9,031 bases of DNA from an uncultured Gammaproteobacteria bacterium (GCA_903921135.1 CAIXOY010000196.1:1-9031); one strand, 5' to 3'; positions 1 to 6,409 are shown, numbered from the stretch's first letter. Notes: generated from the sequence alone by a model not told the origin. Numbers and translations are program-made.

Positions 1-1615
1 GATAGAGGTCATCGTTGTGCTCGGTGAACGCCCCGCCGCCGTCCACGAAGGCTGCGACGCGCCAGTTGGGGAGCACGCGCCTCGAGATCTCGAGGCTCCC
101 CACCGCCAGATATCGCCCGCCCAGCAGTTTGCCGTTGGCGTCGCGGGGCGCGAGGGTCTGGTAGTCGTAGCCGCGGATGCTGCGGTCACCGCCCGCATAG
201 AAGCGCAGTGATGCCGGAATCTCATTGAAGGCGTCCGTCCAGATCGCGCCGAATTCGGCCCGCGCGAGGATGCGCGTCCTGTCATCGTGCAGCGAGCGAA
301 GCAAGCCCGCCCCGCCACGCCAGCGCACGAAGTTGGCAGGAGCGCCTGCCGCATTGGCGCTGAAGTCGAGCGAGGTCCACAGGCTGCTGCCCGTCTGCGG
401 ATCCAGCCCCTGTGCCAGGACGGTGCGCGAGATGCTCGTGGCAGGCAGCAGGTAGGCCACGTCTTTCTGCGTCTCGCTGCCCACGGTGTAGCGCTCGAGC
501 TCGGCGCTGATGCCGTAGCGGTAAGACCAGTCGCCGAAGACCTTCATGGCGTGCGCGACACCGCTGGTCATGGTGAGGGATTCCGTGTCCTCCAGACTCT
601 TGCCCTGCAGACCGGTGGTCACTTCGAAGACATCGTCCAGCGGATCGGTGTGCGGAATCCGCCAGGTCGATTCCAGCGACTGCCGCGTGCGTGAGAGCTC
701 GGCGTCGATGGAAAGCGCATCGCCCCGCGCATTGAGCAGCGGCGAGTCGCGCCCGAAGCGCAGCCGCAGGTCGGAGTCCGTGCTGAAGCCTGCGCCAACG
801 TCATAGCGGCTCTCGGTGACGTCGGCGGCAAGGACCTCGATATCCGCCACCTCGGCATCGCTGCGCCGCACGCGCACCACCAGCTCGCTGAAATAGCCCG
901 TGTCGCGCAGGCGCTGTTCGAAGCGCGCCATCTGTACCGCGTCGAACCAGTCTCCCTTGCGGAAAGGCGCGAGCCCCGTGAGAAGAGCGGCATCGAGCTG
1001 CGAACCCGAGAGCAGGATATCGCCGAAGCGTGTACGCGGGCCCGCAGCAAGATCGAGCACCGCCTGCGCCTCGCGCCGCGCCACGTCGACACGCAATTCC
1101 GCGCGCCGGAACTTCGGCTTGAAGAAGCCCGCACGGCGGCAGGCTTGCAGCAATTCCTCGCGCAGGGCGTCGTAATCGGCGTGAAGCAACGGGCTGCCGG
1201 GCGCGAAGGGCATCTTCTTCAGCAGCTCGATCACGGCAGGCAGATCACGCGCCTCGGGGTCGACGCGGATATCGGCCGCCACCCACGCGATGCGCGGACC
1301 AGTAGTCACGCGCAGCACCTGTTTGCCTTTGACCGACTGCACACTGAAGGTGGACTCGTACCAGCCGAAGGGCTGCAACGCGTCGTCGATGTCGGCGCGC
1401 AGGATACGCTCGAGGCGCGCGGGCTGCGTGGCGAGAGCGGGGTCGAGCTTGCCCATGTGCAGGCGCAGGTTGTGGGCGGTGGGCTTGTCGAGCCCCTCGA
1501 TCTCCAGCGTCAGCGCCTTGTCAGACGCACCCGCAACACACGACGCGCACAGCAGCAGCCCGGCGAGCAATACTCGCGCCGGGCGCCTCGGCCATGTCAG
1601 CATTCGGGTTTTCAT
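1..1615 (-). CDS. tamA: TamA, outer-membrane Omp85-family protein of the translocation and assembly module (3' end outside window)
   Basis: TamA is the outer-membrane half of the TamA-TamB complex, which works in outer-membrane protein insertion and envelope lipid homeostasis. The minus strand is open for 538 codons to the window edge. The protein starts with a signal peptide (positively charged residues 2-14, hydrophobic core 15-28, likely cleavage near residue 30). POTRA-type repeats follow to roughly residue 280, then a beta-barrel with alternating hydrophobic strands. The Omp85 signature GGDRSIRGY is present, with R481-G482-Y483 matching the conserved (V/I)RG(F/Y) loop-6 motif. Family members are near 570-580 residues, so about 40 residues are missing beyond position 1. 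The ATG at 1615 is chosen because it gives a good signal peptide, although no strong Shine-Dalgarno precedes it; a second in-frame ATG lies four codons on. tamB commonly follows tamA and would lie to the left, outside the window. BamA is excluded by the short POTRA region. Confidence 0.9.
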   Translation of the reverse strand, partial: MKTRMLTWPRRPARVLLAGLLLCASCVAGASDKALTLEIEGLDKPTAHNLRLHMGKLDPALATQPARLERILRADIDDALQPFGWYESTFSVQSVKGKQVLRVTTGPRIAWVAADIRVDPEARDLPAVIELLKKMPFAPGSPLLHADYDALREELLQACRRAGFFKPKFRRAELRVDVARREAQAVLDLAAGPRTRFGDILLSGSQLDAALLTGLAPFRKGDWFDAVQMARFEQRLRDTGYFSELVVRVRRSDAEVADIEVLAADVTESRYDVGAGFSTDSDLRLRFGRDSPLLNARGDALSIDAELSRTRQSLESTWRIPHTDPLDDVFEVTTGLQGKSLEDTESLTMTSGVAHAMKVFGDWSYRYGISAELERYTVGSETQKDVAYLLPATSISRTVLAQGLDPQTGSSLWTSLDFSANAAGAPANFVRWRGGAGLLRSLHDDRTRILARAEFGAIWTDAFNEIPASLRFYAGGDRSIRGYDYQTLAPRDANGKLLGGRYLAVGSLEISRRVLPNWRVAAFVDGGGAFTEHNDDLY

Positions 1616-1711
1616 GGGCGTGCTGGTCGGGAAGGTGGAGCGTCACACGGCGCCGCTATCCTAAACCGGCCACGGCAGCGCCGGCATCCGATGCTGCACA
1701 GAACCTGCACT

Positions 1712-1715
1712 GGAG
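1712..1715 (+). promoter_or_regulatory. Shine-Dalgarno GGAG setting the aguA start
   Basis: GGAG lies 11 nt before the ATG at 1727 and 17 nt before the alternative ATG at 1733, so it favours the first. It also argues against the much longer open frame that runs antisense through tamA. Confidence 0.55.
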
Positions 1716-1726
1716 AACACCCGGGA

Positions 1727-2785
1727 ATGAATATGCCACGCGAGAGCGCCGCTCGACGGCTGCCTGCCGAATGGGAGCCGCAGGACGCGGTGATGCTCAC
1801 GTGGCCGCACGACGACAGCGACTGGGCGCCCACCCTGCACGAGGTGGAGCCTGTCTTCGTGGCGATTGCCGTGGCGGTCTGCGCCCGCGAGCAACTCCTG
1901 CTGGTGGCGCGTGATGCCGCACACCTCGCCCACGTCGAGTCACTGCTGGAGGCAGCGGGCCTGGACATGGCTCGTGTACGCGCAGTGATCGCCCCCTCCA
2001 ACGATACCTGGGCGCGGGATCACGGCCCCATCACCGTTTATGACGCTGGAACGCCGCACCTGCTCGATTTCGTGTTCAACGGCTGGGGCGGCAAGTTCGA
2101 GGCTGCGCTGGACGATGCCCTGAGCGCGCGCCTGCACGAGGCCGGCGTCTTCGGCGCTGCGGCGCGCGAGCCGATCGCCTTCGTGCTCGAAGGCGGGAGC
2201 CTCGAGTCCGACGGCGCCGGCACACTGATCACCACGCACGAGTGCCAACACCACGCAGGGCGCAATCCCTCGCTTGATACGGCCGCCATCGAGGCGCAAC
2301 TCAAGACCGCCTTCGGCCTGCAGCGCGTGCTGTGGCTGCATCACGGGCAGCTGGAAGGCGACGACACCGACGGCCACATCGACACCCTGGTGCGGCTCTG
2401 CGACACACGCACCCTCGCCTACCAGCGCTGCGACGACGCAGCAGACCCGCACTTCGCGGAACTCGCTGCGATGGAGGCCGAGGTAAAAGCACTTCGCACC
2501 GCAGCAGGCGAGCCCTATCAGCTGGTGCCGCTGCCCTGGCCCTCGGCCAAACGCCACGCAGACGGACGGCGCATGCCCGCCACCTACGCGAACTTCCTGA
2601 TCCTGAACGGTGCCGTGCTGGTGCCCACCTACCGCGATGCCAACGACGCTGTGGCGCTTGAGCGCCTGCGCGGTGCCTTCCCGGGCCGCGAGGTGATCGG
2701 CATCGACTGCCTGCCGCTGATCGCGCAGGGCGGCTCGCTGCACTGCGTGACGATGCAACTGCCCGCCGGCACACTCGCGCCCTGA
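1727..2785 (+). CDS. aguA: Agmatine deiminase (peptidyl-arginine deiminase fold)
   Basis: This enzyme hydrolyses agmatine to N-carbamoylputrescine and ammonia, the first step of the deiminase route from arginine to putrescine, in the cytoplasm. The 352-aa length fits the family. Visible motifs are NDTWARDHGP (R97, D98), EGGSLESDG (155-163), GHIDT (H217, D219), the NG pair in the segment 290-300 (N294), and C-terminal QGGSLHC with the nucleophile C340. D98, H217, D219 and C340 match the catalytic set of the family. The reading frame stays open upstream to 1145 antisense to tamA, but the ATG at 1727 is taken because GGAG at 1712-1715 sits 11 nt ahead and homology begins there (RLPAEWEPQDAVMLTWPH). 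A second ATG lies two codons later. aguB follows after 16 nt and supplies the next step, so the two form an operon. A plain peptidyl-arginine deiminase is less likely because there is no signal peptide and aguB is adjacent. Confidence 0.93.
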   Translation: MNMPRESAARRLPAEWEPQDAVMLTWPHDDSDWAPTLHEVEPVFVAIAVAVCAREQLLLVARDAAHLAHVESLLEAAGLDMARVRAVIAPSNDTWARDHGPITVYDAGTPHLLDFVFNGWGGKFEAALDDALSARLHEAGVFGAAAREPIAFVLEGGSLESDGAGTLITTHECQHHAGRNPSLDTAAIEAQLKTAFGLQRVLWLHHGQLEGDDTDGHIDTLVRLCDTRTLAYQRCDDAADPHFAELAAMEAEVKALRTAAGEPYQLVPLPWPSAKRHADGRRMPATYANFLILNGAVLVPTYRDANDAVALERLRGAFPGREVIGIDCLPLIAQGGSLHCVTMQLPAGTLAP

Positions 2786-2801
2786 TACCCGGAGCCCAAC
2801 G

Positions 2802-3689
2802 ATGACCAAGATCCTGCGCACCGCTTGCCTGCAACACGCCTGCGGCCCCGACCGCGAGGCGAACCTTGCCACCACCGCGCGCATGGTCCGCGAGGCCGCG
2901 GCCGCTGGCGCGAAACTAGTGCTGCTGCAGGAACTGCATGCCGGACCCTACTTCTGCCAGACCGAAGACGTGGCCTGCTTCGACATGGCCGAGCCCATCC
3001 CCGGGCCGGGCACGGAATTCTTCGGCGCGCTGGCGCGCGAGTGCGGCGTGGTGCTGGTGAGTTCGCTCTTCGAGCGGCGTGCGCCGGGTCTGTATCACAA
3101 CACCGCAGTAGTGTTCGAGCACGACGGCAGCATCGCGGGGCGCTACCGCAAGATGCACATCCCCGACGATCCGGCCTACTACGAGAAGTTCTATTTCACG
3201 CCGGGCGATCTGGGCTTCACGCCGATCTCCACCTCGGTGGGCAAGCTGGGCGTGCTGGTGTGCTGGGACCAGTGGTACCCCGAAGCAGCTCGCCTGATGG
3301 CGCTCGCCGGCGCGGACCTGCTGCTTTACCCGACGGCGATCGGCTGGGACCCGCGCGACGAGATCGCCGAGAAAACCCGCCAGCGCGAAGCGTGGGTGAC
3401 GGTGCAACGCGCACACGCCGTGGCAAACGGGCTGCCCGTGCTGGTGGCGAACCGCATCGGGCACGAGGCCTCGCCGGACGCACAGGCGCCGGGGCTCGAC
3501 TTCTGGGGCCACAGCTTCGTGGCGGGGCCGCAGGGGGAGTTCCTGTCGGTGGCTTCCGGGGACAGCGCAGAGGTCTTGCTGACAGATATCGATCTGGGCC
3601 GCAGCGAGGATGTGCGCCGCATCTGGCCCTTCCTGCGGGATCGCAGGATCGATGCGTACGGGGATCTGGTGAAGCGGTTCAGGGATTGA
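2802..3689 (+). CDS. aguB: N-carbamoylputrescine amidase (nitrilase superfamily)
   Basis: This enzyme hydrolyses N-carbamoylputrescine to putrescine, CO2 and ammonia, completing the agmatine route begun by the upstream agmatine deiminase. The protein has 295 residues, the usual size, and shows the CN-hydrolase Glu-Lys-Cys triad: E44 in LLQELHAGPYFC, K117 in GRYRKMHIPDDP, and C154 in VLVCWDQWYPEAARL. The DDPAYYEKFYFTPGD segment (122-136) and the DQWYPEAARL segment after the catalytic Cys are typical of the AguB branch rather than of beta-ureidopropionases or general omega-amidases. The ATG at 2802 has GGAG at 2791-2794 with a 7-nt gap. The gene starts 16 nt after the aguA stop, so the two are translated from one message. 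It ends 20 nt before the stop of the convergent CPXCG gene, with no recognisable terminator between them. Confidence 0.94.
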   Translation: MTKILRTACLQHACGPDREANLATTARMVREAAAAGAKLVLLQELHAGPYFCQTEDVACFDMAEPIPGPGTEFFGALARECGVVLVSSLFERRAPGLYHNTAVVFEHDGSIAGRYRKMHIPDDPAYYEKFYFTPGDLGFTPISTSVGKLGVLVCWDQWYPEAARLMALAGADLLLYPTAIGWDPRDEIAEKTRQREAWVTVQRAHAVANGLPVLVANRIGHEASPDAQAPGLDFWGHSFVAGPQGEFLSVASGDSAEVLLTDIDLGRSEDVRRIWPFLRDRRIDAYGDLVKRFRD

Positions 3690-3709
3690 GACGGGGACTG
3701 CAAGCAGAC

Positions 3710-3901
3710 TCAGTCGTCCTCCGAACGCACGTCCACACCGCTCAACTCACCCTCCCAAGCATGCGCCGTGATGACGATCGGCCGGCAGCAGACGCTGCAG
3801 TCCTCGACGTATTCCTGCGAGTCTATGGAGCAATCCACAAGGATCTCGATCTGCTCCCAGCAACAGGGGCACTGGATGACAGCAGGTTGGAGTTCGTACA
3901 T
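3710..3901 (-). CDS. CPXCG-family small zinc-ribbon protein
   Basis: This is a 63-aa cytoplasmic protein with two Cys knuckles: CPCC (C11 and C14, with an extra C13) and CSVCC (C35, C38, C39), linked by the family-typical segment IEILVDCSIDSQEYVEDC. That pattern matches the cysteine-rich CPXCG family of small presumed zinc-binding proteins, whose function is not established. In the usual motif CPxCG the fifth residue is Gly; here it is Trp (CPCCW). The C-terminal tail is acidic. The start ATG at 3901 has GGGAG at 3914-3910 with an 8-nt gap, and that site lies inside the last codons of the toxin gene, which ends only 4 nt upstream. The gene is therefore probably translated from the toxin-antitoxin message, although it may also have its own promoter. 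Confidence 0.85.
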   Translation of the reverse strand: MYELQPAVIQCPCCWEQIEILVDCSIDSQEYVEDCSVCCRPIVITAHAWEGELSGVDVRSEDD

Positions 3902-3905
3902 GCCA

Positions 3906-4244
3906 TCAGCTCCCGATGATTTCGTTGAGACCCTCGACGAGATGCGCCAACTCTTCTGGCGCTACGGAGCCCAGCTTCCGGCCAATCCGCTCCGTCGAGA
4001 GCGTCCGGATCTGGCCGATCTTCACCCAGGAACGTTTGGGGAGTCTTGGGCTCTCGAGCTCATGCGTCAGCGGGAAACCGGCACGCTGCTCCTGGCTGGT
4101 GAGCGCCATGGCGATGACCGTGCCCGAGCGCTCGTTGAAAATGTCGTGGCTCAATATCACCACCGGACGCTCACCAAACTGCTCCCGCCCTTTGACGGGA
4201 TTCAAATCAGCCCAGCGGATCTCTCCCCTCAATATTTTGGCCAC
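3906..4244 (-). CDS. MazF/PemK-family mRNA interferase toxin
   Basis: MazF-family toxins cleave mRNA (sometimes tRNA or rRNA) at short sequence motifs when freed from their antitoxin. The 112-aa protein shows the family pattern: N-terminal RGEIRWADLNPVKGREQFGERPVVILS with the conserved Arg-Pro (R26-P27), the strand ending ALTS (T49, S50), and WVKIGQIRTLSTERIG with R80-T81. The start is taken as GTG at 4244, not the longer ATG frame at 4313, because GAGGAG at 4258-4253 stands 8 nt ahead and the longer version adds an Arg-rich N-terminus antisense-like in composition and absent from the family. The GTG start overlaps the end of the antitoxin gene by 16 nt, which implies translational coupling. 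The exact cleavage motif cannot be predicted from sequence. Confidence 0.88.
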   Translation of the reverse strand: MAKILRGEIRWADLNPVKGREQFGERPVVILSHDIFNERSGTVIAMALTSQEQRAGFPLTHELESPRLPKRSWVKIGQIRTLSTERIGRKLGSVAPEELAHLVEGLNEIIGS

Positions 4245-4471
4245 GCGTCCAACTCCTCGGACAATCCTTCCTCTGCCAGAGACCGCTCGTACAGCGGATC
4301 GAGCTTGGCGCACTCCTCTGCCAGCCGGTTCTGCTCCATACGCTCCAACTTCTCCTGAACAGCCTGTTGGATCGCCCTGCTGCGGTTACTGAAAACCTTG
4401 CGCCTGACCAGTGCGTCCACTCTGGCGAGAACGCCCTCTTCAATGGTGATCGCGACCTTTGTCTGGCTCAT
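4229..4471 (-). CDS. Ribbon-helix-helix antitoxin partner of the MazF-like toxin
   Basis: This 80-aa protein has an N-terminal beta strand (KVAITIE, residues 5-11) followed by two helices (about 12-24 and 29-44, with NRSRAIQQAVQEKLERM), the layout of CopG/Arc-type ribbon-helix-helix DNA-binding domains. The C-terminal half (45-80) is charged and probably forms the helix or tail that wraps the toxin. It is the first gene of the operon and overlaps the toxin gene by 16 nt. The ATG at 4471 is preceded by AGGA with a 7-nt gap. Such antitoxins bind their own promoter through the RHH dimer; a matching dyad is present at 4486-4504. Several AGA and AGG arginine codons, rarer in the flanking genes, hint at acquisition by transfer, but this impression was not measured. 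Confidence 0.87.
   Translation of the reverse strand: MSQTKVAITIEEGVLARVDALVRRKVFSNRSRAIQQAVQEKLERMEQNRLAEECAKLDPLYERSLAEEGLSEELDAWPKY
4253..4258 (-). promoter_or_regulatory. Shine-Dalgarno GAGGAG deciding the toxin GTG start
   Basis: On the minus strand GAGGAG is followed after 8 nt by GTG at 4244-4242, inside the 3' end of the antitoxin gene. No such site precedes the upstream ATG at 4313. This fixes a 112-aa toxin of normal MazF length. Confidence 0.75.
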
Positions 4472-4485
4472 AATGAAGTCCTGCA

Positions 4486-4504
4486 GTATGACGATCGATC
4501 ATAC
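4486..4504. promoter_or_regulatory. Candidate autoregulatory operator of the toxin-antitoxin operon
   Basis: The 19-bp sequence GTATGACGATCGATCATAC has perfect 6-bp inverted arms (GTATGA/TCATAC) around a 7-bp centre. It sits 15 bp upstream of the antitoxin ATG and covers the whole predicted -10 box (4503-4498). RHH antitoxins normally bind dyads at exactly this place to repress their own operon. That the antitoxin binds here is an inference from position and symmetry. Confidence 0.65.
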
Positions 4505-4527
4505 CCGCGCAGATTCGGTGACAACAA
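4498..4527 (-). promoter_or_regulatory. Sigma-70-like promoter of the toxin-antitoxin operon
   Basis: On the minus strand TATGAT (4503-4498) matches five of six bases of the -10 consensus. TTGTTG (4527-4522) stands 18 bp upstream as -35; TTGTCA (4524-4519) is a better hexamer but with a 15-bp gap. Transcription would start about 20 nt before the antitoxin ATG, leaving a short leader that holds the AGGA site. The promoter is embedded between the operon and the stop codon of the DUF2269-like gene. Confidence 0.6.
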
Positions 4528-4545
4528 GGCGCCGATACAAGAGGG

Positions 4546-5061
4546 CTACCCCGCCTCAGCCTTCTCCTCGTGACTCGCCTTGGCGCCCTTCCCACACAAC
4601 GACTTCGGCCGCCACACCCCCAGCACCACGTTCAGCATCGCCACGGCAAAGATCGTGAGCATCGCCCCCGACTCGTTGTGCATCGTGTGGCCGAGCTCGC
4701 TCACGGGGATCTTGCCCGCCAGCGCCTCGGCTGCCTTCGCGGCCTCGCGCATCACCGGGCCGTGCACACCCACCAGCGTGCCCTCGAACACCGAGATGCC
4801 GAAGAGCAGCTTCACCCACGCCCAGAACACATCGTGGTAGGCAGGGTTGAACGCCATGGCGAGCAGGCCGCTCACCACCACCGCAGCCATCGACGGGAAC
4901 AGCACCCATTTGCTGATGGCCGCGATGCCTTCGCGCATCAGGGCATAGCCCGCGAGATCGGCAGGTTCCGGGGAGATGGACACCAGGACGAGTTGTGCCG
5001 CTATGGCACCGGCGAAGCCGATCGCGCCGAGGGTATGGAGGAATTTGAGGAGTTTTCGCAA
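4546..5061 (-). CDS. DUF2269-like four-helix inner-membrane protein, TTG start
   Basis: This is a 171-aa integral membrane protein with four predicted membrane segments (about residues 8-28, 52-71, 79-99 and 131-150) and a Lys/Glu-rich cytoplasmic-looking tail. The opening, with an early histidine (H9) just inside the first helix (LLKFLHTLGAIG), and the overall size resemble DUF2269-type predicted membrane proteins. Further histidines lie at H76, H100, H125 and H128. No biochemical function is known, and the assignment rests on pattern memory rather than a search. The start is TTG at 5061: GGAG (5072-5069) precedes it by 7 nt, the hydrophobic first helix begins at once, and the next in-frame Met is residue 42, which would remove the first helix. 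A sigma-70-like promoter lies at 5134-5106. The gene diverges from the ECF sigma operon, but nothing ties it to that regulon. Confidence 0.8.
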   Translation of the reverse strand: MRKLLKFLHTLGAIGFAGAIAAQLVLVSISPEPADLAGYALMREGIAAISKWVLFPSMAAVVVSGLLAMAFNPAYHDVFWAWVKLLFGISVFEGTLVGVHGPVMREAAKAAEALAGKIPVSELGHTMHNESGAMLTIFAVAMLNVVLGVWRPKSLCGKGAKASHEEKAEAG

Positions 5062-5068
5062 GAGGGCA

Positions 5069-5072
5069 CTCC
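5069..5072 (-). promoter_or_regulatory. Shine-Dalgarno GGAG deciding a TTG start
   Basis: On the minus strand GGAG is followed after 7 nt by TTG at 5061-5059. There is no in-frame ATG or GTG nearby that would keep the first membrane helix, so this site is the main support for the rare start codon. Confidence 0.7.
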
Positions 5073-5105
5073 GGACAGGGCACTGTGTGGTCGGGGGTCC
5101 GGGCG

Positions 5106-5134
5106 ATCATAATAAGCCTTCGCGTAGCGGTCAC
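5106..5134 (-). promoter_or_regulatory. Sigma-70-like promoter of the DUF2269-like gene
   Basis: On the minus strand GTGACC (5134-5129, four of six to TTGACA), a 17-bp spacer and TATGAT (5111-5106, five of six to TATAAT) form a conventional promoter. The start point would be near 5099, giving a leader of about 38 nt to the TTG start. The overlapping plus-strand CATAAT (5108-5113) has no -35 partner. Confidence 0.55.
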
Positions 5135-5154
5135 CCGACGCCGATGCCGGGACA

Positions 5155-5189
5155 GATGGAACCTGAATCACCCAACGAGCGTGTCTAGA
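5155..5189 (+). promoter_or_regulatory. ECF-type promoter in front of the sigma factor gene (site A)
   Basis: GATGGAACCT (5155-5164), 15 bp, then CGTGTCT (5180-5186). GGAAC-type -35 and CGT-containing -10 elements are typical of group 4 (ECF) sigma promoters, and GGAACC-N16-CGT is standard spacing. The same two elements with the same gap recur at 8121-8152. Autoregulation by the gene it precedes is the simplest reading. Only six bases separate the -10 from the sigma ATG at 5193. Confidence 0.8.
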
Positions 5190-5192
5190 GCC

Positions 5193-5783
5193 ATGAAGTG
5201 GTTCAGTCCAACAGCAGCGCCTGTGCAGGGGTCGGGTTTCGACGCCCTCGTGCGCCCGCATCTGGACCGTCTGTACCGGCTCGCCTACCGCTTCACCCAG
5301 TCCCGCGAGGACGCCGAAGACCTCGTCCAGAGCCTGCTGATCAAGCTGCTGCCGCAGGCCGAGCGCCTCGCCCTGCTGGACCTGCCCGGCCCGTGGATGG
5401 CGCGGGCGCTCTACAACCTGTACATCGACCAGACCCGCCAGCGCCGCCGGCAAGAGGCCGCCATCGGCAGCCCGCTCACCGAGGACGGGGTGCTGGAGGC
5501 CATCGCCGACGAGTTCTCCGACTCCCCCGAGCAGGCCGTGGAGCGCAGCCAGCGCGAACAGCGCTTGGCCTTGGCGCTGGCCACGCTCTCGGACGACCAC
5601 CGCGCCCTGATCGCCTGGCACGACATGGAGGGCTACACCCTCGATGAACTCGCCGAGCAGCTTTCCGTGCCCATTGGCACCCTCAAGTCCCGGCTGCACC
5701 GCGGCCGGGCCAATCTGCGCGCCCTGCTGGAGGAACCCTCCGCCGGCGCCACGCCCCTTTCCGTAGCGAGGTTCGCTGTATGA
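5193..5783 (+). CDS. ECF (group 4) RNA polymerase sigma factor
   Basis: This 196-aa protein has only sigma regions 2 and 4. Region 2 spans about residues 17-87 (LYRLAYRFTQSREDAEDLVQ for 2.1-2.2, then LYNLYIDQTRQRRR for 2.4, the -10 reader). A linker runs 88-118. Region 4 spans about 120-180 with the helix-turn-helix GYTLDELAEQLSVPIGTLKS and the closing RLHRGRANLRALL, which reads the -35. The frame is open upstream to 5085, but the ATG at 5193 is chosen because family similarity begins just after it and the promoter-like site A lies over the upstream part. The Shine-Dalgarno is poor: AGAG only 2 nt ahead. The gene overlaps the anti-sigma gene by ATGA, so the two are coupled. Its likely targets include its own promoter and the acidic protein gene at 8219. 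The ECF subgroup was not determined. Confidence 0.92.
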   Translation: MKWFSPTAAPVQGSGFDALVRPHLDRLYRLAYRFTQSREDAEDLVQSLLIKLLPQAERLALLDLPGPWMARALYNLYIDQTRQRRRQEAAIGSPLTEDGVLEAIADEFSDSPEQAVERSQREQRLALALATLSDDHRALIAWHDMEGYTLDELAEQLSVPIGTLKSRLHRGRANLRALLEEPSAGATPLSVARFAV

Positions 5784-6409
5784 ACTGCACCCGTGCCCGG
5801 CTGCTCCTCGAGGAGCAGATCGATGGATCGCTGGAGCATCTGGCCGAGGCCGCGCTGGCCGAGCACCTGCGCGGCTGCGAGGACTGCGCGCTGGAGCGCG
5901 ACGCCATGCGTGCGCTGCAGGCGCAGCTGGCGGCGCTGCCCGTGGCGCCTGCCCGCGCGGGCTTTGCCGATCGCGTGCTGGCTGCCGCACACGCCGCGCA
6001 ACCCGCGGTGCAACCGGCCGCGCCCCGCAGCCGCGTGCCCGCATGGCTGGGCGGTGCGCTGGCGGCAAGCCTGCTGCTTGCCACGGGCATGTGGTTCGGG
6101 CGCCAGAGCCTGCCGGAGGTCATGGCAGTCTCGGATCAGCCCGTGCGGCTCGTCTTCCGCAGCGAGGACGCGATCGCCGGCGTCACCATCGAACTGAACC
6201 TTCCGGAAGGCGTGGAGCTCTCCGGTTACCCCGGGCAGCGGCATCTGGTGTGGCAGTCCGACATCCAGGCGGGCCCCAACCTGCTGGAGCTGCCCGTGCA
6301 GGTGCACGGCCGCGGCGGCGTGCTCACCGCCACCCTGAACCACGGCAGCGAAAAACGGGAGTTCGCCGTGCGCGTCGTGCCCGCCGCACCGGAGAACACC
6401 GATGTCTGA
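5780..6409 (+). CDS. Membrane-anchored zinc-finger anti-sigma factor
   Basis: Proteins of this kind hold the partner ECF sigma factor at the inner membrane until an envelope signal releases it. The 209-aa protein begins with a ZAS-type zinc finger: C3, then HLRGCEDC giving H29-x3-C33-x2-C36, all four ligands present. A helical, Ala-rich linker (40-85) leads to one membrane segment (about 88-106). The remaining 100 residues lie outside the cytoplasm and read as beta strands (for example VTIELNLPEGVELSGY and GVLTATLNHG), suggesting a small beta-sandwich sensor or partner-binding domain that I do not recognise. The ATG overlaps the sigma stop as ATGA, with GAGG at 5768-5771 and an 8-nt gap. The 3' end overlaps the next gene by 8 nt. 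Adjacency and overlap make it the partner of the sigma factor with high confidence; the signal it senses is unknown. Confidence 0.9.
   Translation: MNCTRARLLLEEQIDGSLEHLAEAALAEHLRGCEDCALERDAMRALQAQLAALPVAPARAGFADRVLAAAHAAQPAVQPAAPRSRVPAWLGGALAASLLLATGMWFGRQSLPEVMAVSDQPVRLVFRSEDAIAGVTIELNLPEGVELSGYPGQRHLVWQSDIQAGPNLLELPVQVHGRGGVLTATLNHGSEKREFAVRVVPAAPENTDV

Noticed and set aside
1546..1572. Lipobox-like cysteines in the TamA signal peptide
   Set aside because: The residues before C23 (LLL) and C26 (CAS) do not fit the lipobox, and TamA is processed as an ordinary secreted barrel protein.
1145..1726. In-frame extension of the agmatine deiminase gene upstream by 194 codons
   Set aside because: It runs antisense through the tamA 5' end, has no family similarity, and a Shine-Dalgarno and homology both place the start at 1727.
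1616..1726. Promoter hexamers TATCCT (plus) and TAGGAT (minus) in the tamA/aguA intergenic region
   Set aside because: Each matches only four of six -10 bases and neither has a convincing -35 at 16-18 bp. The region must hold both promoters, but I cannot place them.
5733..5760. GGAACCC inside the 3' end of the sigma gene as a third ECF promoter
   Set aside because: No CGTGTCT or CGT-type -10 follows at the right distance; it is coding sequence.
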